The notes beneath the pieces were generated by a model. It saw nothing but the letters and a program-made list of their open reading frames with translations. It did not search any database and was not told where the DNA came from. From assembly GCA_900768805.1 (NCBI GenBank), contig CAAGEF010000238.1, positions 1 to 16,122 on the forward strand: 16,122 nt of DNA, written 5' to 3'. The DNA comes from Clostridia bacterium (lineage in GTDB: Bacteria > Bacillota > Clostridia > TANB77 > CAG-508). Made by a program: the position numbers and the translations under genes. Shown piece after piece: positions 1 to 7,984 of the stretch (position 1 is its first letter; each line of letters starts with the position of its first letter).

Positions 1-1
1 T

Positions 2-1084
2 AGTCCAGAAATTGCTCATAAAATTGGAGTTCAACTTGCAAATGAAATGTGGGGAGACAGATTTCAAGTAATTGTTACAACACATCTTAATACTAATCAT
101 ATACATAACCATCTGGTACTCAATTCTGTATCTTTTAAAGATGGATTAAAATATTATAGTAATAGAACTAATACAGCAAGATTAAGACATATTTCAGATG
201 AAATTTGTAAGGAATATGGGTTAAGTGTTTTACCAGAAAAACCATGTAAGAAAAGCAAGATAAATTTTGATAACTATTATAAAAAATCTTTATATAATGA
301 TAACTATTCAAATAATGCAAAGCGAGATTTAGATCTTGCAATTAGACAAGCATACTCTTATGATGATTTCTTATACTTAATGAAAAAACTTGATTATGAA
401 ATTATATTTAGAGCTGGTAAAATTAGTTTAAGAAAAGAACCATATCAGAGAAATATTAGAATAGAAAGAAGATACGGAGAAAACTATTCAATAGAAAATA
501 TTAAAAGAAGAATCATAGAAGAACAAGCAGTTCGTGTTCCATTTATAGAAAGTGTTTATAATTATAGAAAAGTTAAATACCCTTTTGCTAAAAGGCATAA
601 AAGAGCCAAAGCAAAAGGGTTTGTTGCTTTATATTATCACTATTGTTACTTGCTTAAAGTATTTCCAAGTAATATACCACAACAAAAACTACCAGCAAGT
701 ATAAGAGCAGATGTATCAAGAATGGAGGAACTATCAAATGAAGCAAGATTTTTGCATGCTCATAATATAAAAACATTAGATGATTTAATAAATTATAAAG
801 ATGAAACAAATTACAAAATAAATGAATTATTAAGCCAAAGAGAAAAACTTTGGGCAAGAAGAAAGTTATCAAAAGATGGAAAAGAAATGCACAAAATAGC
901 AGAAGAAATTTCATCTTTAAATGATAAAATAATCAAATTGAGAAAGAAGGTGGAACTATGCGAAGATATTAAAACAAGAGTACCAAAGATAGATGAGAAC
1001 TTAACCGAATTAGATACGCAAGAAGAATTGGAAAAAGAAACTAAAGATAAGAAAAAAGAGAAAAATAAAAAAGGAAAGGAGTAA
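2..1084 (+). CDS. MOBP-type relaxase, 5' end missing
   Basis: Conjugative relaxase that nicks the origin of transfer and stays linked to the transferred strand. The frame is open from base 2, so the N-terminus, including the catalytic Tyr region, lies outside the window; the first ATG at 47 is internal. At 83-112 the sequence reads HLNTNHIHNH, the metal-binding histidine motif of MOBP relaxases, followed by LVLNSVSF, typical of the clostridial element family. The remaining 250 or so residues are basic and helical, ending in a Lys/Glu-rich tail (KKKEKNKKGKE). The last codons, AAAGGAAAGGAG, also form the ribosome binding site of the next gene, so translation is probably coupled. The family assignment is firm; the exact MOB subgroup is not resolved. 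Confidence 0.9.
   Translation, partial: SPEIAHKIGVQLANEMWGDRFQVIVTTHLNTNHIHNHLVLNSVSFKDGLKYYSNRTNTARLRHISDEICKEYGLSVLPEKPCKKSKINFDNYYKKSLYNDNYSNNAKRDLDLAIRQAYSYDDFLYLMKKLDYEIIFRAGKISLRKEPYQRNIRIERRYGENYSIENIKRRIIEEQAVRVPFIESVYNYRKVKYPFAKRHKRAKAKGFVALYYHYCYLLKVFPSNIPQQKLPASIRADVSRMEELSNEARFLHAHNIKTLDDLINYKDETNYKINELLSQREKLWARRKLSKDGKEMHKIAEEISSLNDKIIKLRKKVELCEDIKTRVPKIDENLTELDTQEELEKETKDKKKEKNKKGKE
580..619. repeat. Perfect 10-bp inverted repeat inside the relaxase gene
   Basis: CCCTTTTGCT (580-589) and AGCAAAAGGG (610-619) face each other around 20 bases that contain a nested GGC/GCC pair (593-595, 605-607 region). It lies within coding text for a Lys/Ala/Arg-rich stretch, so it may be chance or an RNA element. 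Confidence 0.4.
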
Positions 1085-1090
1085 TTGTTT

Positions 1091-1858
1091 ATGAGTGTAA
1101 ATGGAGATGTATCAGAACAAGTTGTAAGATTAAGTTTAGAGGGTTTTGAGGTTTTAGCAAGACTAACAGGTAGTGGTGCAAAAAATGTAGCTGCAATGAT
1201 CTATACAATAATGAAAGATAAAAAGCAAACAAAAGGCAAAACTAAACTAAATAATATGCTACGAGCTGGCAAGCCTTTAAAAATATTTACAATTAAGAAA
1301 GAAGATTTAAAAACATTTGCAAAAGAAGCTAAAAACTATGGAATTTCATATTGTGCATTGGTAGATAAGAACAATAAAGAGCTAGATGGTATGGTGGACA
1401 TTATGGTAAAAGAGGAAGATGCATCAAGAATAAATAGAATAGTTGAAAGATTTAAGCTAACAACAGTAGATACAACAAGAATTGAAACAGAAGTTACAAA
1501 ATCTATTGAAAACAGAGAAGCACAGAAAAAAGAAAAAGGAGTACAAGAAAAATCAAAAGAGGAACAGCTAGAAGATATATTGGCACAAAAGCCTATACAA
1601 AAGGAGCAAATATCACAAGAAAATTTCCAAGTGGCAAAGACAGAAAAAAACCCTCTGTCAGAGCCTTCCTTAACGACTTCAAAGATGCAAGAAGGGGTAT
1701 CTAAAGGAATTAAAAAACCTTCAGTAAAGAAAGAACTTGCAGAGCTTAAAGTAGAAGCAAAGAAATTGGATGAATTAAAAACAAAAGAAAAAACTATTAG
1801 TAAAAATGTAGTGCAAACTCCAAAGAAAACTAATAAAAAAGTAAAATTTAATAGATAA
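1091..1858 (+). CDS. PcfB-like conjugation accessory protein (DUF3801)
   Basis: 255 residues. Residues 1-120 match the PcfB/DUF3801 family (GDVSEQVVRLSLEGFEVLAR, then KIFTIKKEDLKTFAKEAKNYG, then a segment ending in IMVKEEDASRINRIVERF). PcfB of enterococcal plasmid pCF10 is a relaxosome accessory factor that helps the relaxase dock on the coupling protein, which fits the position between relaxase and VirD4. The second half is Lys/Glu/Gln-rich and low-complexity, probably disordered. I chose ATG 1091 because AAAGGAG at 1075-1081 lies 9 bases upstream; the in-frame TTG at 1085 is too close to that site. The stop is followed directly by AAGGAGGT of the next gene. Confidence 0.85.
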   Translation: MSVNGDVSEQVVRLSLEGFEVLARLTGSGAKNVAAMIYTIMKDKKQTKGKTKLNNMLRAGKPLKIFTIKKEDLKTFAKEAKNYGISYCALVDKNNKELDGMVDIMVKEEDASRINRIVERFKLTTVDTTRIETEVTKSIENREAQKKEKGVQEKSKEEQLEDILAQKPIQKEQISQENFQVAKTEKNPLSEPSLTTSKMQEGVSKGIKKPSVKKELAELKVEAKKLDELKTKEKTISKNVVQTPKKTNKKVKFNR

Positions 1859-1872
1859 GGAGGTACTTTAAA

Positions 1873-2085
1873 TTGGAAGAAACGAGAACTATTACTTTAG
1901 ATAAGTACGATTATAAGTTAATGTTAAATGCTTTAAATGAATTTAGAAATGCAAAATTACAAGAAAACATTGATACAGAAATCATTGACAAATTAATTGT
2001 ACATTTACTTAATGCCCCAACAAATAAAAGAGCATTATCTTTAAATAAGAATGCAAAAGGGAAGTATATTCGTGAGGGAAGATGA
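1873..2085 (+). CDS. Small unrecognised protein between PcfB and VirD4
   Basis: 70-residue protein starting at TTG 1873. AAGGAGGT at 1857-1864 is placed well for this start and no closer ATG exists. The N-terminal 50 residues are charged and predicted mostly helical (TITLDKYDYKLMLNALNEFRNAK, interrupted here only by prose limits), and the tail is basic. There is no membrane segment or motif I recognise. It sits between the PcfB-like gene and the coupling-protein gene and overlaps the latter's start, so it is probably co-translated and may act at the relaxosome, but that is inferred only from position. Confidence 0.7.
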   Translation: MEETRTITLDKYDYKLMLNALNEFRNAKLQENIDTEIIDKLIVHLLNAPTNKRALSLNKNAKGKYIREGR

Positions 2086-3904
2086 AAAGAAAATTACTAG
2101 AGTCTTATATATAATTGGTATTGTACCGATTACCTGGTTAGCTCTCCTTTTAGCACCATATACTAAAGGTGGAATAGTAGAAATAATTAAAAATGGTAGT
2201 ATAGCTATTTCAAATCCATTTAATATAATATTATCAGAGAATAGCATAAAAACTATTCTTATTTTTTGGCTAATTTATATTTTAGTTATTTTAGTATATG
2301 AATCTACAAGAAAAAATTACAGGAGGAGAGAGGAAAATGGTTCAGCTAAATGGGGCGAGGCTAAAGAACTAAATAAAAAATATAAGCAACCTAATAATTA
2401 TAATAAGATACTAACTAAAAATGTTTCTGTAGGATTAAATGGAAAAAAGCATAGAAGAAATGTCAATGTTCTAGTAATAGGTGGTTCTGGTGCTGGTAAA
2501 ACATTTAGTTATTGCAAACCAAATGTTATGCAATGCACAAGTTCTTATGTTATACTAGATCCTAAAGGGGAAATCGTTAGAGATACAGGTTATTTACTAG
2601 AAAAAGAACGGATATGAAGTTAGAATATTAGATTTAATCAATATGGAAAAATCACATTGTTATAATCCATTTGTATATATAAAAACTGATAATGATGTTC
2701 AAAAGTTATCTACTAACTTGTTTAAATCCACTACTCCAAAGGGAAGCACAACAAACGATCCCTTTTGGGATACTGCTGCAAGTATGTTACTTTTAGCACT
2801 AATATTTTACTTGAAATACGAAGCTCCAGAGGAAGAACAAAACTTTGTTATGGTTATGGAATTGTTAAGAGCTGGAGATGTAAAAGAAGATGATGATGAC
2901 TATGTAAGTCCACTTGATATGCTTTTTAATAGATTAGAAACAAAAAACCCAGAACATATAGCACTAAAATATTATAGAGCATATCATTCTGGCTCAGCTA
3001 AAACATTAAAATCTATTCAAGTAACATTAGCATCAAGACTTGAAAAATTTAATTTAGAAAGTATGGCACAGCTAACACAAACAGATGAATTGGATTTACC
3101 TAGTTTAGGAGAAAAGAAAGTAGCATTATTTGCAATAATACCAGACAATGATACATCATTTAATTTTCTTGTAAGCATACTATATACACAACTATTTCAG
3201 CAATTATTTTATCTAGCAGACTATAAATATAATGGAAGTTTACCAGTTCATGTACATTTTGTAATGGATGAATTTGCGAATGTGAGCTTACCAGATGATT
3301 TTGATAAAATATTGTCTGTAATGAGATCAAGAGAAGTTTCTGTAAGTATCATTTTACAAAATCTAGCACAACTTAAAGCACTGTTTGAGAAACAATGGGA
3401 GAGCATTGTTGGAAATTGTGATGAATTTTTATACTTGCGGTCGGAAACGAACAAAGTACGCACAAGTATGTATCAGAACTTTTAGGCAAAGAAACAATAG
3501 ATACCAACACCTATGGTAGGAGCTATGGTTCACATGGTAATTATTCTAAAAATGACCAGATGGCTGGAAGAGAACTATTGACTCCAGATGAGGTTAGAAT
3601 GTTAGATAATAACTATGCTTTATTATTCATTAGAGGAGAAAGACCTGTAAAAGATTTTAAATTTAATCTAAAAGAACATTTTAATAGTATATACACACCT
3701 ATTGGAAATAAGGCTGTAAAACCATATTTACATGGCGGAACAGAGAATGCAATAGGAACAATATCATTTAATTTAGATGATATACAAATTGATACAAAAG
3801 ATATTATAGATTTAGAAACAAAAGAGTCTGGTATTGAATTATTATCAGATGAAGAAATTGAGAATATGTACAAAGAAGATATTGACATTGCTAACAATAT
3901 CTAG
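2072..3904 (+). pseudogene. VirD4/TraG-type coupling ATPase, broken by two frameshift sites
   Basis: Coupling protein that brings the relaxase-DNA complex to the secretion channel. GTG 2072 is preferred (AGGGAAG at 2058-2064); ATG 2051 is an alternative. Segment 1 (to 2617) has two N-terminal membrane helices and Walker A GGSGAGKT at 2480-2503 (residues 137-144). Segment 2 (from about 2606 to 3437) starts with the family-typical text ILDLINMEKSHCYNPF and holds the Walker B-like FVMDEF (Asp codon 3267). Segment 3 (from about 3443 to 3904) reads NEQSTHKYVSELLGKET and RELLTPDEVRMLDN. One extra A in the A-run 2601-2605 and two extra C bases at 3438 and 3442 explain the breaks. Removing all three restores a continuous protein of about 609 residues with YLGGNEQS. 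No coding text is lost. As read, the product stops at 2617, just after Walker A. It may be a true pseudogene or a sequence error. Confidence 0.88.
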
Positions 3905-3907
3905 TAA

Positions 3908-3950
3908 CCCAGAGTTTATTTTTTATTAAATAATACTCTGGGCTTTTTTT
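3908..3950 (+). terminator. Intrinsic terminator after virD4
   Basis: The perfect 8-bp arms CCCAGAGT (3908-3915) and ACTCTGGG (3935-3942) extend inward by TTATT/AATAA with one bulged T. C plus seven T follow (3943-3950). The hairpin begins four bases after the VirD4 stop. I see no good promoter between it and the next gene, so some read-through into the pilin-like gene is likely, or a promoter lies elsewhere. Confidence 0.85.
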
Positions 3951-3997
3951 GTGCCTAAGAACAAATATTATGTAAATAAGAAAGAGAGGAAAATATC

Positions 3998-4348
3998 ATG
4001 AAAAAATTAAAAGAAAATAGAAAAATTAGAAAAGAAAATAAAACACTTAAGAAAATTTTGAAGAGAATAGCGATAATTATTGGTTATGTTGTAGCTTTAT
4101 TTGCAGCACAAGCATCACATGTATTTGCAGCAGATGATCCAATAAGTGTAGTAAACAATTTATCAAATTTTATTTTTGGTTTGATTAGGGCAGTTGGTAT
4201 GATTATTTTAGGTTTTGGAGTTGTACAAGTTGGAATGAGTTTAAAATCACATGATCCTACACAAAGAGCTAATGGAATAATGACTTTGGCTGGTGGTATA
4301 GTAATCACATTTGCTAAAGAAATTTTAAACATTATAACAGGAAGCTAA
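3998..4348 (+). CDS. Maff2-family pilin-like protein (VirB2-like)
   Basis: 116 residues. A long basic N-region (residues 1-22) is followed by a hydrophobic stretch and HVFA at 41-44, a signal-peptidase-type site that would leave a mature protein of about 72 residues. The mature part has two hydrophobic helices around VVNNLSNFIFGLIRAVGMII and a C-terminal GGIVITFAKEILNII, separated by the family-typical turn SLKSHDPTQRANG. This matches Maff2 proteins of clostridial conjugative elements. By size, processing and topology it resembles VirB2/TrbC pilins; the pilin role is inferred. GAGAGGAAAA lies upstream of the ATG. Terminators or hairpins on both sides suggest that its expression level is set separately from its neighbours. 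Confidence 0.85.
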   Translation: MKKLKENRKIRKENKTLKKILKRIAIIIGYVVALFAAQASHVFAADDPISVVNNLSNFIFGLIRAVGMIILGFGVVQVGMSLKSHDPTQRANGIMTLAGGIVITFAKEILNIITGS

Positions 4349-4355
4349 AATTAGC

Positions 4356-4390
4356 AACAGGTAATTTATCAATTTTGATATTTTACCTGT
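4356..4390 (+). terminator. Hairpin after the pilin-like gene, weak terminator or mRNA processing stem
   Basis: ACAGGTAA (4356-4363) pairs with TTACCTGT (4383-4390) around a 19-base AT-rich loop, eight bases after the stop. The following CTAAATTTATTTT is only a broken T-run, so full termination is doubtful. It more likely reduces expression of downstream genes or protects the pilin message. Confidence 0.5.
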
Positions 4391-4417
4391 CTAAATTTAT
4401 TTTAAGGAGGCGATTTA

Positions 4418-4993
4418 ATGGCAAAAAAATATCAAATCATATATGCAGATCCTCCCTGGCAATATAAAGTATGGTCTAAAAAAGGTAATGGTAGGAGTGC
4501 AGAAAGCCATTATAAGACAATGAGCATTGATGACATTATCAATTTAAAAGACTTTATAAATTATATTTCAGATGAAAATTGTATTTTGTTTATCTGGATT
4601 ACTTATCCATGCTTAAAAGAAGCTATAAAAGTCATTGAAGCATGGGGATTTACTTATAAAACATGCGGTTTTGCATGGGTAAAGAAAAACAAAAAGTCTA
4701 ACTCATGGTTTTGGGGTATGGGCTATTGGACAAGAGCCAATTCAGAGCTATGTCTAATTGCAACAAAAGGCAAAATTCAAAGAATAAGCAGAAAAGTACA
4801 TCAAATTATTGATACTCCAATAGAAGAACATAGTAAGAAACCAGATATTGTTAGAGAAAAAATTGTAGAACTCGTTGGCGATTTACCTAGAATAGAACTT
4901 TTTGCACGAAAAAAGGTGCAAGGTTGGGATTCTTGGGGAGATGAAATCGAAAGCGACATTAGTATAGAAGATTATAAGAACGGAGGTGCTTAA
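4418..4993 (+). CDS. MT-A70-family adenine methyltransferase
   Basis: 191 residues. The protein starts almost at once with the catalytic motif DPPW (residues 11-14, in IIYADPPWQYK), which binds the target adenine in N6-adenine methyltransferases. It ends with ELFARKKVQGWDSWGDE, the C-terminal signature of the MT-A70 family, which has prokaryotic DNA-methylating members. It is about as long as phage and mobile-element members and appears complete. It has no restriction endonuclease neighbour, so it is probably an orphan methyltransferase. Protecting transferred DNA from host restriction is a reasonable but unproven role. AAGGAGG precedes ATG 4418. Its place between pilin and TrbL genes, expressed with the transfer operon, favours a transfer-linked role. 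Target sequence cannot be read from the protein. Confidence 0.92.
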   Translation: MAKKYQIIYADPPWQYKVWSKKGNGRSAESHYKTMSIDDIINLKDFINYISDENCILFIWITYPCLKEAIKVIEAWGFTYKTCGFAWVKKNKKSNSWFWGMGYWTRANSELCLIATKGKIQRISRKVHQIIDTPIEEHSKKPDIVREKIVELVGDLPRIELFARKKVQGWDSWGDEIESDISIEDYKNGGA

Positions 4994-4995
4994 AT

Positions 4996-5823
4996 GTGAA
5001 TTGGATTGTAGGAAATTTACAGAACGCATTAGACACTTGGAATGGAAAACTGTCAGAAATATATACATTAGTTACACAAAGTCCAGCAGATTTTAAAGGT
5101 GGGGCTATATGGAATATTATTCTTAATATAAATGGTGCATTACAGGCAATAGGGTTAGCATTGCTTGTATTATTTTTTGTAATTGGAGTAGTTAGAAAAT
5201 GTACTAATTTTTCAGAATTAAAAAGACCAGAACAAGCAGTAAAACTATTTTTAAGATTTGCAATAGCAAAAGGAATTGTTACTTATGGACTAGAGTTAAT
5301 GCTTGCAGTATTTAAAATAATTCAGGGAATAGTAACAACTATAATGGCAAAAAGTTCATTTCAAGCAAGTAGCATGTCATTACCACAATCAATAATAGAT
5401 GCAGTTAATAATTGTGGATTTTTTGAGAGTATTCCATTATGGGCAGTTACATTGCTTGGAGGACTTTTTGTAACAGTATTGTCATTTATTTTAATTCTTA
5501 CTGTATATGGTAGATTCTTTAAATTATATATGTACACAGCGATAGCTCCAATACCTTTGGCATCATTTGCAGGAGAAACCACACAAAATATTGGTAAGAG
5601 TTTTTTAAAAAGTTATATAGCAGTATGTTTAGAGGGAGCAATAATTGTACTAGCATGTGTAATATTTTCAGCATTTGTAACAAGCTCGCCATCGGTAGAT
5701 ACAGGTGCAGCTACTGTTACTATGGTTTGGAAATATGTAGGAGAACTTATATTCAATATGCTGGTTCTAGTGGGAACAATAAGGCTGTCCGATAGAATCG
5801 TACGAGAAATGATGGGATTATAG
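4996..5823 (+). CDS. TrbL/VirB6-type integral membrane channel protein
   Basis: 275 residues. Polytopic inner-membrane component of the secretion channel. Hydrophobic segments lie near residues 40-66, 82-117, 147-190 (with the family-typical TAIAPIPLASFAG at 181-193), 206-228 and 246-262. It ends LSDRIVREMMGL, as TrbL-like proteins of clostridial elements do. It starts at GTG 4996: CGGAGGTG at 4981-4988 is correctly spaced, while the overlapping ATG at 4994 is followed by TGA. It begins two bases after the methyltransferase stop, so the two are translationally coupled. Confidence 0.87.
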   Translation: MNWIVGNLQNALDTWNGKLSEIYTLVTQSPADFKGGAIWNIILNINGALQAIGLALLVLFFVIGVVRKCTNFSELKRPEQAVKLFLRFAIAKGIVTYGLELMLAVFKIIQGIVTTIMAKSSFQASSMSLPQSIIDAVNNCGFFESIPLWAVTLLGGLFVTVLSFILILTVYGRFFKLYMYTAIAPIPLASFAGETTQNIGKSFLKSYIAVCLEGAIIVLACVIFSAFVTSSPSVDTGAATVTMVWKYVGELIFNMLVLVGTIRLSDRIVREMMGL

Positions 5824-5836
5824 GAGGTAATTTAAA

Positions 5837-6262
5837 ATGAGTGAAAAAGAATTTAAAGCTAAATTTTATACAGAAAATGAAATAAGAGATTTAATAAAAA
5901 ATAAAGCAGAACTTTATTATGTCGATGATGGTATGGAAGAGGCAATTATTAAATTTGAAGATATACCTGATTTTATAGTTGATTATAATAGAAATCTACA
6001 AATGCGAGATTTAAAATTTTTTAAAGTTGATAAAGATGTTTATGAGCCAGATATTACAACTATTGGAGAATTTTTAAATAGAATTAAACCAGATTTAAGA
6101 GAAAGAATGATAGATAGACTTGTAACATTACAGAGAAATGAGGCAGAAATAAAAGACTATAAAATTATAGATGAAAATGTATATGAAGAAGTTAAAGAAA
6201 AATTAGAAAAAGAGCAAAAAAGTAAAAGAGCCAAAAATAAGAAAAATAGGGAGGTAAGGTAA
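5837..6262 (+). CDS. Unrecognised protein 1 of the four-gene insert
   Basis: 141 residues, soluble, rich in Lys, Asp and Glu, with no signal peptide or membrane segment. The centre (EDIPDFIVDYNRN, then TTIGEFLNRIKPDLRERMIDRL) looks alpha/beta with a helical second half, and the tail is a charged helix ending KNREVR. I do not recognise a family. GGAGGTAA precedes ATG 5837, 13 bases after the trbL stop. Its last codons (AGG GAG GTA AGG) are also the ribosome binding site for the next gene. Position inside the transfer operon suggests a transfer, regulatory or anti-defence role; none is shown by the sequence. Confidence 0.8.
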   Translation: MSEKEFKAKFYTENEIRDLIKNKAELYYVDDGMEEAIIKFEDIPDFIVDYNRNLQMRDLKFFKVDKDVYEPDITTIGEFLNRIKPDLRERMIDRLVTLQRNEAEIKDYKIIDENVYEEVKEKLEKEQKSKRAKNKKNREVR

Positions 6263-6263
6263 T

Positions 6264-6719
6264 TTGGAAAGTATAAAAAAATCATTATTAACTCATTATT
6301 ACAAATTAGATTGGACTACTGATTATGGTAGAACAAGAGAAAAAATTTATTTAGCAATTAAAGGCAGATTAAAAGATAGACCTACTCTATATCTGGAGGT
6401 AAGAAATATAGGAATGTTATGGCACGAAACATTTACAAGTAAAATTGAAAAGATAAGCAAATCAGAATTTATGAAAAATGCAACAGGAGAAAATGTAGCA
6501 CGATTTTATAGCTCACTTCCAGAATATAATAATTTACTTAATTATTCTCCAAAGATATGGAAACAATTAGATAATTATAATTGGGGAAATGATTATGGAA
6601 AAAGTTATAGAAAAGCAAGTAAATCAAATATTAAAAAATCTGTAATAAGTGAACTAAAGAGTTTGAAAGGAATTTCAAAAAAAAAAGAAAATCAAAAAAA
6701 TAGAGTAATGGAAAGGTAG
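6264..6719 (+). CDS. Unrecognised protein 2 of the four-gene insert
   Basis: 151 residues from TTG 6264, one base after the previous stop, with GGGAGGTAAGG just upstream. It is strongly basic overall and unusually rich in Tyr and Trp, with two similar aromatic stretches: LDWTTDYGRTREKIY near the N-terminus and NYNWGNDYGKSYRKA near residues 108-122. The tail is Lys-rich. The basic, aromatic composition would suit nucleic-acid binding, but this is inference; I recognise no domain. No membrane segment is seen. It overlaps or abuts both neighbours, so the four genes are clearly one transcript. Confidence 0.75.
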   Translation: MESIKKSLLTHYYKLDWTTDYGRTREKIYLAIKGRLKDRPTLYLEVRNIGMLWHETFTSKIEKISKSEFMKNATGENVARFYSSLPEYNNLLNYSPKIWKQLDNYNWGNDYGKSYRKASKSNIKKSVISELKSLKGISKKKENQKNRVMER

Positions 6720-6728
6720 GAAACTATT

Positions 6729-7505
6729 ATGAACTTATTAAACGAAGAAGATTTAAGAATAATAGAAAATGATGACAATTTTATTAAATATAAAAACAAA
6801 AAAGCTAAATTCAATACAAAAATTGCATCAGATATGAAACATAATGGCGAAGTTGTAGATGTTATAGGTGTTATTAAAGGTAGAGATGAAGAACATGATT
6901 CTTATATTGTTAAATTTAATGATGACACAATAGAAAAGAATGTTATGAATGTTGAACTACAATTTGATTATGTTAAAGATCCTGTTCAAGAAGATATGAG
7001 AAGAAAATTAACCAGAATAATGAAAGCATACGACTTGAATGATAAAGAAATAGAAGAATTACAAACTGCTGTAATGAACTATGATTATGAGGCTAATGAG
7101 GGAACAGTATTTACGAGAGTTGAATCAATAGAAACGCTATTTACTGATGAAGATAGTCAAGAAAGGATAAATCCATCTATAAAACAATTAAAAGCTATGG
7201 CAGAGTATATTAGACACACAGAAAAATATTATATGCTTTATGGTTATGAAGAATATACAGAAAAAGTAATTGATTTAATTTTAAGTAGAGATGAAAACGA
7301 AATTACAAGGTTAGAATTTTTAAATGAAATAAAAGACATGATAAACCATAATATAATGTGTTATTCAAGCAATTATTCTTTAGGACAGGCAAAACAAGGC
7401 TATGAAAAAGAATTTACAAGAGAAAATAAAAAACTTATTTTAATTGACCAAATGATTAAAGAGGAAAAACAGAAAGAAAAAAAGAAGAATAAGGAGGCAA
7501 GGTAA
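6729..7505 (+). CDS. Unrecognised protein 3 of the four-gene insert, possible N-terminal SH3-like barrel
   Basis: 258 residues, acidic. Residues about 20-78 run as short alternating strands (NGEVVDVIGVIKGRDEE, then SYIVKFNDDTIEKNV), a pattern that could be a small SH3- or Tudor-like barrel; this is a guess from strand spacing. The rest looks helical, with EDMRRKLTRIMKAYDLNDKE and ERINPSIKQLKAMAEYI. It ends in a Lys-rich tail KEKKKNKEAR. GGTAGGA lies upstream of ATG 6729. The final codons AAG GAG GCA AGG form the ribosome binding site of the next gene. I recognise no named family. It is the largest member of the insert. Confidence 0.8.
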   Translation: MNLLNEEDLRIIENDDNFIKYKNKKAKFNTKIASDMKHNGEVVDVIGVIKGRDEEHDSYIVKFNDDTIEKNVMNVELQFDYVKDPVQEDMRRKLTRIMKAYDLNDKEIEELQTAVMNYDYEANEGTVFTRVESIETLFTDEDSQERINPSIKQLKAMAEYIRHTEKYYMLYGYEEYTEKVIDLILSRDENEITRLEFLNEIKDMINHNIMCYSSNYSLGQAKQGYEKEFTRENKKLILIDQMIKEEKQKEKKKNKEAR

Positions 7506-7507
7506 TT

Positions 7508-7984
7508 ATGGATGAAATGTATTATTATGCCTTTTGTATAGGCTATGATTTTATGAATAATTATTTTCAAAATAGTGAAATGCCAGAATGTGATATCGTT
7601 TTTGAAGAATGTAAAAGGTTATCTAAAGAATTTATAAAATCAAAAGAATATAAAGACTTAAATTTTTCTGCTTATGAAAAGTTAGAAGAATGGCTAAAAA
7701 ATAATAAAGATAAAATTATCAATGAATATTTAGAAGATACATTACATGGCGATTTACCTTATGGAGCAGAAGTGCGACACAATGGATATATTTGTTTGGT
7801 AGATGATTATAATGCTGAAAATATTAACGAAACAATAGTTGAAATATATCAATCAAGAAAAGATATGCGAGAAGGTAAATATTTAGAAAGAGTATCATTA
7901 AATAATGATGAGTTAGAAAAAAACATAAGGGAATATATAAAAGAAAATTATAATCCGATAAAAAAAGAAAAGGAGGCTAGATAG
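7508..7984 (+). CDS. Unrecognised protein 4 of the four-gene insert
   Basis: 158 residues, acidic. The N-terminal half is helical (YYYAFCIGYDFMNNYFQ, later EFIKSKEYKDLNFSAYEKLEEW). The second half has DLPYGAEVRHNGYICLVDDYN followed by helices, which may be a small alpha/beta fold. No signal, membrane segment or catalytic motif is visible and I recognise no family. ATG 7508 is two bases after the previous stop, with AAGGAGGCAAGG upstream inside the previous gene's end. Its own tail, KEKEAR, supplies the AAGGAGG for the PrgI gene. It is acidic where protein 2 is basic, so the two could bind each other, but nothing in the sequence demonstrates that. Confidence 0.8.
   Translation: MDEMYYYAFCIGYDFMNNYFQNSEMPECDIVFEECKRLSKEFIKSKEYKDLNFSAYEKLEEWLKNNKDKIINEYLEDTLHGDLPYGAEVRHNGYICLVDDYNAENINETIVEIYQSRKDMREGKYLERVSLNNDELEKNIREYIKENYNPIKKEKEAR

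Noticed and set aside
2595..2625. Programmed ribosomal frameshift in virD4
   Set aside because: The A-run AAAAAG could slip, but a second break needing two bases lies at 3438-3442 with no slippery sequence. Related coupling proteins are known as one continuous frame.
2643..3485. A separate gene starting at ATG 2643
   Set aside because: The conserved coupling-protein text begins upstream of this ATG in the same frame, and no ribosome binding site precedes it. It is the middle part of the broken virD4.
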